Shown here piece after piece: positions 6,782-14,365 of a DNA stretch of 64,000 nt (the stretch's first letter is position 1; each line of letters opens with the position of its first letter). The position numbers and the translations under genes were made by a program. The DNA lies in NCBI GenBank assembly GCA_015232575.1, contig JADFZL010000015.1, positions 120,131 to 184,130 of the forward strand. The letters run 5' to 3'. The notes beneath the pieces are model-generated. The model saw nothing but the letters and a program-made list of their open reading frames with translations, was not told the DNA's origin and did not search any database. The stretch is from Candidatus Rifleibacteriota bacterium. GTDB lineage: Bacteria; Muiribacteriota; Ozemobacteria; Ozemobacterales; Ozemobacteraceae.

Positions 6782-8082
6782 AAAATAGTCTGATAGTAAC
6801 TTTCTTTTGCTGTATTTTCTGCAACTTGTCATTTCTTATTGCTGAAGACCGGCAGAACTTGAAATTGTATGATTCTGCATTCCAAAAGTTTTCTTTGTGC
6901 GACACTCCAGAGCGTTTCTATCTGGCGGGAATCAATATTGAAAACTGGAGTTCGCAGTCTTTCAAGCCCTCTTCACCCCTTCACAACCCAAAACAGGATG
7001 TTTTTGGAGAAAAATATCTGAAAATATCGAATAACTTTGCCTGCTATATAAGCTCAACCCGTGAAAACCCAACAAAAAGTATTGCCGCAATTCCGATAAC
7101 AATTCAGTTTTCTGAAGCAGTAGTTGGTTTTGTAGAAGGTGATGTGACTGTTACCAGGGGTACCAGATCTGGTTTTACAGGCGCAGGTGATGTATATACT
7201 TTCAATATCACTGATTTGACTGGTGATGGAAACCCGACTGTTGCAATTAGTAAAACATTTGCAGCCGGAAAAGTTGTTTCTCTTAACTACACACACATAC
7301 TTCTTGGCGCTGATGGATCTGATGTAACTTTTACCGAGGGTGCCTTTGAATCGAAGTATGTATTGGTGCCGAGAACACAACTGCCAGATTCTTCCTGGGT
7401 GCCAGCTTTTTATTGTGGGAAATTTGTTGCTGCGAATAATGGGGCGGGTGGTGCAAAGACCGTTTCGGCAGCGACTCCGTGGGTAAGCATTAATTGGACT
7501 TCTGCAAAAACTGCATGTACAAGTGTCGGAGCAAGTATGATTTCAGAAGATCAGTGGCTTGCTGTCGCCAACAATGTACTGAATGTGAACAGCAATTGGA
7601 CCGAAGGAACAAAAGGTTCTGGAATGCTCTTCAGAGGACACTCTGATGGTGATCCTGCGAATGTTCTGGACAGCCCTAACAGTGATTCTGATGGATATGT
7701 TGGAACAGGAAATTCTTCAGGACTTGGGCCTGAGCAGTGTCGAATGAAAACATTGTCTAACACTGCAAAAATCTGGGATATTGGAGGAAATATTTATCAA
7801 TGGGTCGATCAGATTCAAGCAGCAAACGAATTATATACTGGTAATAATGCTGTTTGGACGGAAACAAATGCTGCAGCTATTACGAATGCTAAAATCAAAA
7901 CAGCATATACGTCAGGCGAAGGTGTAGGACAAATATCCAGTGTTTTGTCTGTTACAGAATCAAGAGCTTTTCTGAGAAGTGGTGATTTTTCTACGGATAT
8001 ATTCGCAGGTTCTTTTTTATTATGTCTTGAATTTCAACCAACATATTCAGATGTTTTTATCGGATTCCGCTGTGTAAGATAA
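6778..8082 (+). CDS. Exported Big_12 plus C-type-lectin/FGE-fold protein, candidate DGR target
   Basis: 434-residue exported protein. The first 22 residues form a signal peptide. Residues about 90-195 look like a bacterial Ig-like Big_12 domain (ITIQFSEAVVGFVEGDVTVT followed by TFNITDLTGDGNPTV). Residues about 200-434 follow the C-type-lectin/formylglycine-generating-enzyme fold: INWTSAKTAC, MISEDQWLAVA, IWDIGGNIYQWVD, and the terminal VFIGFRCVR. The last 36 codons look like a DGR variable region (separate entry). The ATG overlaps the hepT stop (ATGA at 6778), so translation is probably coupled. It is unlikely to be an active FGE because this fold is often reused for ligand binding. The ligand is unknown. 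Confidence 0.8.
   Translation: MKNSLIVTFFCCIFCNLSFLIAEDRQNLKLYDSAFQKFSLCDTPERFYLAGINIENWSSQSFKPSSPLHNPKQDVFGEKYLKISNNFACYISSTRENPTKSIAAIPITIQFSEAVVGFVEGDVTVTRGTRSGFTGAGDVYTFNITDLTGDGNPTVAISKTFAAGKVVSLNYTHILLGADGSDVTFTEGAFESKYVLVPRTQLPDSSWVPAFYCGKFVAANNGAGGAKTVSAATPWVSINWTSAKTACTSVGASMISEDQWLAVANNVLNVNSNWTEGTKGSGMLFRGHSDGDPANVLDSPNSDSDGYVGTGNSSGLGPEQCRMKTLSNTAKIWDIGGNIYQWVDQIQAANELYTGNNAVWTETNAAAITNAKIKTAYTSGEGVGQISSVLSVTESRAFLRSGDFSTDIFAGSFLLCLEFQPTYSDVFIGFRCVR
7972..8079 (+). other. Candidate DGR variable region with an invariant end
   Basis: The last 36 codons keep a scaffold known from DGR lectin-fold targets: Leu-Arg-x-Gly, then Ala-Gly-x-Phe-x-Leu-x-Leu, then Pro-x-x-Ser, and Ile-Gly-Phe-Arg-Cys at the end. 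At the positions that are usually Asn (AAY) in template repeats the codons are GAT, TCT, TTC, TGT, TTT, TAT, GAT, GTT and TTT. That is NNY with varied first and second bases, the expected result of adenine-directed mutagenesis. Bases 8059-8079 would be the invariant initiation-of-homing end. No template repeat or reverse transcriptase is visible in this window. Confidence 0.55.
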
Positions 8083-8092
8083 AGGTTATAGG

Positions 8093-8111
8093 CTTTTCCG
8101 AAAGGTTTTTT
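8093..8111 (+). terminator. Weak candidate terminator after the lectin-fold gene
   Basis: A five-pair hairpin (8093-8105, one pair a G-U) is followed by six T residues, 11 bases after the stop. The stem is short. Confidence 0.35.
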
Positions 8112-8227
8112 GTGCTTCTTTTCCAGAGAAGGGAAACTTCTCAAATAGTTTCTCATTATGGGTATTGATGCTCTAAAATTTGCTTCTATTCATTATTAGA
8201 TGAAAAAATTTGTCTCAAATTCGATGG

Positions 8228-8264
8228 ACAAACCTCTCCGAAGTTTTCGCTCGGAGAGGTTTGT
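8228..8264. repeat. Perfect 14-bp inverted repeat between the lectin-fold and RHS genes
   Basis: ACAAACCTCTCCGA (8228-8241) pairs perfectly with TCGGAGAGGTTTGT (8251-8264) around a nine-base loop. Neither strand has a T-run directly after the stem, so it is not a classic intrinsic terminator. It lies 25 bases beyond the RHS stop and may act as a 3-prime end or transcription block. Confidence 0.7.
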
Positions 8265-8288
8265 GTATGCTACTAAATCAATAGAAAA

Positions 8289-11200
8289 TCAGTGGGATAT
8301 GTTTCGGCCAATTTTTGGGGAATAATATCGACCATTTGTGTAGTATAATTCACTTAGAGGGCTGTATCTTTCGCCTTGGAAAAGGTATGGGGTAAGGATT
8401 TTACCGAAATGGCGTCCGAAATGCCAGTGGTTGTGAGCGGCTCCGCCGAGAACAAATTTTCCTTCGAGTGACGCAAGAATTCCAGAAAGTTCATCTTCAT
8501 TATGGAATGGTGAATTGTCATGCTTGTTTTCTGGCCATAAGAAGTTGCCCCAGAAGTCGTAATTAATTTTTGCAACAGCATTTCCACCATTGTTGGAAAG
8601 GGCAATCGTGCTTCCATTGGCATCTTTTAGAAGATTAAGCATTCTTCCGCGATAAACAGAAACCTCAATGTCTTTGTCGGAAGGTCCGGAAATAAATTCC
8701 CTGTAAAGTACAAATTTAGCATTCGAACTCTTTGCTCTTTTGAAATGAGGCTCAAATACAAGGTATTCATGACTTTCGTCCAGACCGTCATAAACAGAAA
8801 GGAAAGTTGAATTACCAATTTTTCTTGAAACTACTCTGTTATCGGCGGGCAGATAAACGTATTCCTCTGAAATTTCAAAAGCTCTTGGACATTTACCACA
8901 GTGCTTTCTGGTATGTTTTGAGCACTCAATTTCACGTTCAACCTTTAATAGACGATTGTCGGAAGACCAGAAAAATCGTTTTTCATCATTGCTTTCTGTT
9001 GCTCTGATAAGATTTCCGTCCTGGTCGTATTCGAAAGAATCGTTATTCATGCTAATTAATCTGCCTGCTGAATCGTATGAGTATGAAACAATCTCAGTAT
9101 CTGTTGCGAATACAGTATTTTTACCCTTTTTCTCAACTACAGGTACTTCTGTCTTCTCAGAAATTTTATCTCCGGCGCCATTGTACAAATAAGTGATTTG
9201 TTTTCCATCGGAGAAAGATACTTTTGATAAGAATCCTGAAGCATCAAAATTATAGTTATATACATCTCCATCATCATTAGACATTGAAACACAGTTTCCG
9301 CAGGAGTCGTAGACATATTTTCTTGAAGAGACAATGTGTTTCAATTTTTCATCGCGTGCATGCAGGATACTTAAAACTCTGCCTGAAGAATCGTAATCAA
9401 AACTTGATAATGCATTTGATCGCAAACTTTTTATTTTGTTTCCACAAGCATCAAAGAAATATTTTAAATCACTTTTATGACCCTTCGGGTCAAGTGTAAT
9501 GAGTCGGTTCATTTTGTCGTAGCTGTAATTGAAGATATCGTCATCTGGACTTACTGCAGATACACGCTTTCCAGCTGCATCGTAAGAATATTTCCATGAT
9601 TTTACAAAATCAGGATAAATCTTTGAAGTAATGGTTTCAGAGGTAATGTTTCCAGAAGCATCATAGGCTTTCAGAACCTCGGAATTCATATCAGAGCGTG
9701 ATAATTCCTGACCTTCTGAATCAAGAACAAAGTTAGTAATATTACCATCAGGATATTCAATTTTTACCATGCGTCCCATTACGTCAAACTGGTAAACGAT
9801 TGTCTGATTTCGTGCATTTGTTACAGATGTTCTTTTACCATCAAGGTTATAGGTATACGTGACTTTGTTTCCCATTGGATCAATTTCTGAAACCAGTCTG
9901 CCAAGTAAATCATATTCCCGCCGGGAAGTTCTGTTTGCGCCATCAGTAATTCTAACGCAATTTCCGGCTGAATCATAACCGTATGATTTGGTTCTTCCTT
10001 CTGGATCAGTTTCTGAAGACCGCTTTCCAATGGAATTATATGCGTAAATTGAACGTCTGCCAAGTGCGTCTGTTTTGGCAACCAGATTTCCTGAACAGTC
10101 ATATTCGAAAAGAACCTTATTACCTATTGGATCAGACAAGGTAGTCAATCTGTCCATGAGATCCCATGTCATAGTTGAAATTTCATTTAAAGGAGTGATT
10201 TTGCTGACAAGGTGACCTGCTGAATTGTAGTTGAATTTACTGGTATTACCGACTGCATCTGTTTGAGATACTTCTCTTCCATCTGAGTCATGAGAATAAG
10301 TTGAGGTATTTCCCATCTGATCAGTAGTTGAAATCAGGTCATTTGACTGATTATAGTTAAACGTTTCAGCTGCTCCAGAAGGGTTGACTACTGAAATCAG
10401 ATTTCCTCGTGAATCGTAGGAATAATTCCATTCCCGGTTTAGCGTGTCGATCTTTTTAGAAAGTTTATTCAGGGCGGCATCCCAGAAAAACCTGTTTACA
10501 GTTCCATCTGGGTTGGTAATAGAATCGGGCATAAAAGCTTCGTTATATGAGTATTTGTAAATATTCCCTAGAGGATTTTTGTATTCGGTAATAGCATGAT
10601 TAGAATAGGTAAACTCTTTTTGAATTCCGGCTTCTGGTACAGAATAAGCAGCAATCTTAAACGCTGGTGTAAAATTAAGCTGATGAACAGCATTTCCACG
10701 GTCTTTTACTGAAAGGATCCTGTTGTCTGAATCCAGGTTACATGTTAGATTTGAACCGTCGGCATAAACTATTTCTGACGCCCGACTTCCCTGGTAATGA
10801 ATGGTTTTGATAACGGTATCACACAATGCTACAGAATTCAGCAAATTATCACTGTTGTAAGTGTAGGAGGTAGTATAACCCATCGGATTAGTCGATGAAA
10901 TCAGGTTCTTATTGCTGTCATAAGCATAAACAAAAGTTCTGCCTGTTGAGTCAACAGCTTTTTCGATAAGATTCGAGGAATTAACTGTAAATGTGAACGA
11001 TTGTCCACCACTTGAAGATACTCTGAAAAGCTTTCCTGACAAGTCATACACGAATACAACGTCTGAATTTTCAGAAAGAACCCCTTTGCTTATACTGATG
11101 ATTTTTCCGGTAGAATCAAATTTCCATTCCATTTCCCCCGGAACTGTTAATTTATAAGCAGCTGAGCCGACAGTTGAAACAAGTTGAAGTTTACAGAATT

Positions 11201-12641
11201 CCCCGCAAACGTAGTTTCCATTTTCGAATTTAAAAAATGTCCTTGAACCATCGGAATTAACAAAAATAATACTTTGTCCCATAAACTCAAGATGTGAAAG
11301 AAATGGGCTGCTCCAGCCACGCCCAAAAAGACCGATTGATGAATCCAAAGAATTATAAATTCTGGAAAGTGAAAGCGGAACTCTGGATTTGAGAGTTATA
11401 TCAACACATGGATATACAAAATTGCCTGATACAGCGTTTATCTGTTTATCAATGTTAAATATTGACGGATAGCCATCTCTGTCGGAATAAGCCTGAACTA
11501 TGGGCAGACAACTCTTCATCCAATTTCCCGGGTTTGGTAAGATACTCAACGTCGGATCGACAGTACCATAAAGTCGATCACCCGTACCAAGTAATCTGCT
11601 GTAGACTCTAGCGACCGAAAATACCGATGTTTTAACGCTGGTTCCAACTTCAGCAATTAATTCGTAGCTTCCTGCTTCAGCAAGAGAATCTCCCATATTT
11701 CCTTTCCATAAAAGCTCAGCTACGTATTCGCCTTCTGTTAAATTTGTGGGGAATGTTCCCAATGGAAAAATGTCACCATTTTGATTCTTGATTTTAAAAA
11801 CAACATCACTCTGGGCCGAACATAGTGCCCGAAAGTTCATACCGCTCTGAGTGCCGTCAAGTCCAATAGTTAGGGAATCTGGCACAATCTGTGTTGATTT
11901 CAATGATTCTTCTACTGTTTCGGCTAATACTTGCTTCACCTTAATTTCATCAAATACAAATTGGCACCAGCCTCTGTCGCAAGAATTTTCAAAAGAAATA
12001 GAAAAATTGTTAAATGGCTCAAGAATATTCTGTGCCTCAATTTCCAGAATTCCTGAAAAAGGGTTTGCAAGAGTAAAGTCATTTGTATTTTCACCATTAA
12101 CTGTTATTCCATATTTTTTTGAACCTACTTGAGTAGAACCTTTAAAAAATACAACAGAAACTGTCGCGGAAATTCTTCCACCAGATGAAATTGCATTAAT
12201 AACAGAGTGCAGTGCTATTTTTGTGCCGTTTGTGCAATTCGAGTCCAGTTGGAAATTTCGCCAGATTACTGAAACACCAGCGTCAGCGGAGGTATAACTG
12301 ACTCTCTTTTGAAGAATTGCTCTTGATTTGTCATATTGTGAGGTTGTTTCATAGCGGGTTATTCTTATTGGCATGGGGTTAATGTCTGCCGTAACCCAAC
12401 GGGTCCCAAGACTTCCGGCCGGAATGTTGTCTAAAAGCACATAATCAGGGGGAAATGCCGGTAAAGGCTGAACCTGTGCGTTTAAAGTGGTGGAAAACTG
12501 AAACAGGAAAGAAACCAATGCGATGAACAAAAAGAAGCGACTGTGGATACGTTGGATATACAATGCCAATGGCCCATCCAGGGACCCGATCGATCCAAAA
12601 TAAAATGATTTTTTGGCAACCTTTTTCTGCTGAGCCTTCAT
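8289..12641 (-). CDS. Giant exported RHS/YD-repeat protein
   Basis: 1450-residue protein. After a basic N-terminus a hydrophobic segment (about 36-55) ends in LNAQ, likely an export signal. Residues about 56-380 are a domain I do not recognise. A DUF6531-like segment follows (KQINAVSGNFVYPCVDITL). From about residue 480 to the end there are many YD repeats of the form YDSxGNL. The C-terminus reaches the RHS core (YLFQGERYSPLSELYYTNG-like) and stops at GRNISH, where relatives carry RDP and then a variable toxin. So there is no C-terminal toxin or immunity gene. A Cys/His cluster (CSKHTRKHCGKC) interrupts the repeats late in the protein. ATG at 12641 has GGAGG five bases upstream. A structured leader lies upstream. 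Confidence 0.88.
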   Translation of the reverse strand: MKAQQKKVAKKSFYFGSIGSLDGPLALYIQRIHSRFFLFIALVSFLFQFSTTLNAQVQPLPAFPPDYVLLDNIPAGSLGTRWVTADINPMPIRITRYETTSQYDKSRAILQKRVSYTSADAGVSVIWRNFQLDSNCTNGTKIALHSVINAISSGGRISATVSVVFFKGSTQVGSKKYGITVNGENTNDFTLANPFSGILEIEAQNILEPFNNFSISFENSCDRGWCQFVFDEIKVKQVLAETVEESLKSTQIVPDSLTIGLDGTQSGMNFRALCSAQSDVVFKIKNQNGDIFPLGTFPTNLTEGEYVAELLWKGNMGDSLAEAGSYELIAEVGTSVKTSVFSVARVYSRLLGTGDRLYGTVDPTLSILPNPGNWMKSCLPIVQAYSDRDGYPSIFNIDKQINAVSGNFVYPCVDITLKSRVPLSLSRIYNSLDSSIGLFGRGWSSPFLSHLEFMGQSIIFVNSDGSRTFFKFENGNYVCGEFCKLQLVSTVGSAAYKLTVPGEMEWKFDSTGKIISISKGVLSENSDVVFVYDLSGKLFRVSSSGGQSFTFTVNSSNLIEKAVDSTGRTFVYAYDSNKNLISSTNPMGYTTSYTYNSDNLLNSVALCDTVIKTIHYQGSRASEIVYADGSNLTCNLDSDNRILSVKDRGNAVHQLNFTPAFKIAAYSVPEAGIQKEFTYSNHAITEYKNPLGNIYKYSYNEAFMPDSITNPDGTVNRFFWDAALNKLSKKIDTLNREWNYSYDSRGNLISVVNPSGAAETFNYNQSNDLISTTDQMGNTSTYSHDSDGREVSQTDAVGNTSKFNYNSAGHLVSKITPLNEISTMTWDLMDRLTTLSDPIGNKVLFEYDCSGNLVAKTDALGRRSIYAYNSIGKRSSETDPEGRTKSYGYDSAGNCVRITDGANRTSRREYDLLGRLVSEIDPMGNKVTYTYNLDGKRTSVTNARNQTIVYQFDVMGRMVKIEYPDGNITNFVLDSEGQELSRSDMNSEVLKAYDASGNITSETITSKIYPDFVKSWKYSYDAAGKRVSAVSPDDDIFNYSYDKMNRLITLDPKGHKSDLKYFFDACGNKIKSLRSNALSSFDYDSSGRVLSILHARDEKLKHIVSSRKYVYDSCGNCVSMSNDDGDVYNYNFDASGFLSKVSFSDGKQITYLYNGAGDKISEKTEVPVVEKKGKNTVFATDTEIVSYSYDSAGRLISMNNDSFEYDQDGNLIRATESNDEKRFFWSSDNRLLKVEREIECSKHTRKHCGKCPRAFEISEEYVYLPADNRVVSRKIGNSTFLSVYDGLDESHEYLVFEPHFKRAKSSNAKFVLYREFISGPSDKDIEVSVYRGRMLNLLKDANGSTIALSNNGGNAVAKINYDFWGNFLWPENKHDNSPFHNEDELSGILASLEGKFVLGGAAHNHWHFGRHFGKILTPYLFQGERYSPLSELYYTNGRYYSPKIGRNISH

Positions 12642-12666
12642 CTCACCCTCCAAAATAAAATTATTT

Positions 12667-12766
12667 GGTGGCGTGAGCTTATAACTGGCCGGTTACTCAG
12701 AAATCCTGCCCTTATAAAAATTTTGGGCGAGGGAGAAGCACTTGGCAGTTACTTGCTCACACTACC
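12667..12766 (-). ncRNA. Structured 5-prime leader of the RHS gene (possible cis-regulatory RNA)
   Basis: Read on the minus strand, the arms 12766-12748 and 12687-12667 form one long stem. GTGAGC pairs with GCTCAC, a 2-2 internal loop follows, and GTAACTG pairs with CAGTTAT. An outer extension of about five pairs joins GGTAGT and GCCACC. Two of the imperfect pairs are G-U only when the minus strand is transcribed, which supports an RNA structure in the RHS leader. Inside, GCCC (12728-12725) pairs with GGGC (12710-12707) to close a subhairpin. The element ends about 25 bases before the RHS start. It matches no riboswitch class I can name. Confidence 0.5.
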
Positions 12767-12898
12767 CAAAATTAATCTTTTACACCCATCCTAATTTAAG
12801 TATATGTACAATCTGGAAAAAGTCAAGGAAAATTCAGGAAAATTTGTAATCAACTAAAGCATAAATTCTCAAACTCACATTTATTTAAAAATAAGGAG

Positions 12899-12993
12899 AC
12901 TGTAGCAAAGTTGTTGAGCAGATATAAAAAAAACACGATTTTCTCTGTGTTTCTGAGTGAGATATATTTTTTCTTCAGCATCGTTGCTACAGT
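12899..12993. mobile_element. Possible 95-bp MITE-like element with terminal inverted repeats
   Basis: ACTGTAGCAA at 12899-12908 is matched by its perfect inverse TTGCTACAGT at 12984-12993. The similarity continues inward for about 12 more bases with mismatches (GTTGTTGAGCA against GATGCTGAAGA). A smaller inverted pair AAACAC/GTGTTT lies inside. This is the shape of a small non-autonomous transposon remnant or a large imperfect hairpin. I see no clear target-site duplication. Confidence 0.4.
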
Positions 12994-13085
12994 GCCATAA
13001 TAAGCCAACTTTTGGGGATTTAATGAGATCTCATACAAAATATAAGTACTAATTTATTTTTAGCTAATATTCGATAATGATTTGA

Positions 13086-13592
13086 ATGATTAAGCTTAAC
13101 TTATTTCCAAAGTCTAAATTTTTAATACAGAAGCCGTTGTTCGATAAAGTGAACTTCGCGCTTGGAGTGCTTTTAATTCTTCAATTATGCATGTTTTCGT
13201 ATAAATATTTTATGTATCGGAACTTTTTGGCTGAATACAATGAATTAAAGATAACAGTTGATGAACTTCAGGCGACCAAAACCAGATTATCTGCAGAAAA
13301 TGCAGAACAGGAGCTGATAGCAGGCGCAGTTGAAAGTCGCAATTCCTGGATCAGAAGAAAAAATAACAGCATTTCGGAAAAATTGTCTAAAATTGAGGAT
13401 CGAATTCCCGCGGACATTAAGATTGAAAGCCTTTTATTTGTTAAAGACAGTGGAAAGATAAAATTCATGGCAGGTGATAAAAATTCTTCCGGTGGCTGGC
13501 TTCATGGATGTATTGGCAAAAATACAGGCCATCTGACAGTTGAAAAAGCAAGTGAAGGAAAATCTTCTGTGGTGTTTTCATGGACAGAGTAA
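13086..13592 (+). CDS. PilN-like inner-membrane assembly protein
   Basis: 168-residue bitopic protein. It opens IKLNLFPKSKF, like the INLLP start of PilN, then has one transmembrane helix (about 24-43) and a coiled-coil segment (about 48-75), followed by a small C-terminal domain. PilN forms the inner-membrane alignment complex with PilO and PilM in type IV pilus and related machines. The gene overlaps the next by 13 bases, and the two are followed by a secretin, which supports the call. No PilM or ATPase gene precedes it. The sequence match is structural rather than strong. Confidence 0.6.
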   Translation: MIKLNLFPKSKFLIQKPLFDKVNFALGVLLILQLCMFSYKYFMYRNFLAEYNELKITVDELQATKTRLSAENAEQELIAGAVESRNSWIRRKNNSISEKLSKIEDRIPADIKIESLLFVKDSGKIKFMAGDKNSSGGWLHGCIGKNTGHLTVEKASEGKSSVVFSWTE

Positions 13593-14365
13593 AAATTATT
13601 TTTTTTCTGCTGATTCTGGAAAACATTTTTATTGGATTGATGTTTCCGGAGATTGAAAGTCATAAAATAATTGAAATGAGCGCTGTTATCAACAGTCTGA
13701 AAGTAGACATTGCAAAACTTGAACGGGTCAGTTTGTGGATGAAAGAAGCAAAAAAAATGCTTGATAATTCTCCCGGTGATGATCCAGTTGCGGTGTTAGA
13801 CGACGTATCAAAAAAAGCCCTGAATGAAGGTCTTGAAATCAGCGAGACACGCAATTTGGGCGGCGTACCGGCCAGAATTACTTTCAAAGCAACTGGGAAA
13901 TATCCTGCAGCAGCCAGAATAATATTTGAACTTGAAAAAAGAACTGCTGTTTCACTTGATTTTGCAGAAATTCTGTCATCAGGAAGTGGCAGAGCTGAAA
14001 TCAGTGTGGAAGCAAGTGTCAGATCAGGACAATGGGAATCAACATCCAGCAAGGATTCAATGCCAGCGCATGAGAAGCCTGGAGAACTGAATTTTCCGAT
14101 TCCCGGTAGAAAAGACCTTTTTGAGGAATTTCATGAAACAATTAATGAATACCATGATAGCACTCAAATCAAATATCAGGGCTTCTATTTCGGAAACAAT
14201 CGAAAGATTGTGATTATCGGAGAAAAGGGGAAAAATTCACTTTACCTTGTTGGCGAAACTACACTTTCCGATCAGAAAATTATCAGTGCAGATGAAGATA
14301 AACTCGAATTACTTGGAAGTGACGGTCAAATTAAAACAATACTTATGTCCGGGAACAAAAAATGA
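13580..14365 (+). CDS. PilO-like protein with a PilP/GspC-like C-terminal region
   Basis: 261 residues. There is one N-terminal transmembrane helix (about 5-23), a coiled coil (about 30-60), then a ferredoxin-like PilO/GspM-type domain (VPARITFKATGKYPAAARIIFELEKR at about 96-122 resembles PilO). After a linker at about 160-180, the C-terminal part (about 190-261; FYFGNNRKIVIIGEKGKNSLYLVGE) resembles the PilP/GspC homology region that contacts the secretin. So two usually separate proteins may be fused. It overlaps both neighbours. Confidence 0.6.
   Translation: MDRVKIIFFLLILENIFIGLMFPEIESHKIIEMSAVINSLKVDIAKLERVSLWMKEAKKMLDNSPGDDPVAVLDDVSKKALNEGLEISETRNLGGVPARITFKATGKYPAAARIIFELEKRTAVSLDFAEILSSGSGRAEISVEASVRSGQWESTSSKDSMPAHEKPGELNFPIPGRKDLFEEFHETINEYHDSTQIKYQGFYFGNNRKIVIIGEKGKNSLYLVGETTLSDQKIISADEDKLELLGSDGQIKTILMSGNKK

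Larger units (their letters stand above)
12642..13085. other. Intergenic region holding a structured leader and a MITE-like element
   Basis: 444 bases without a gene. From left to right it holds the RHS ribosome site, a folded leader (12667-12766), about 130 AT-rich bases where an RHS promoter should lie but none is clear, and an inverted-repeat element (12899-12993). The PilN-like gene begins at 13086 with no strong ribosome site. Confidence 0.6.

Noticed and set aside
6778..8082. Calling the lectin-fold protein a formylglycine-generating enzyme
   Set aside because: The fold matches but the protein is short, has an Ig-like domain and a varied C-terminus, and no sulfatase gene is near.
8083..8288. 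Search for a DGR template repeat or accessory gene after the lectin-fold gene
   Set aside because: No near-copy of the last 110 bases and no reverse-transcriptase-like frame is present; the region holds only hairpins.
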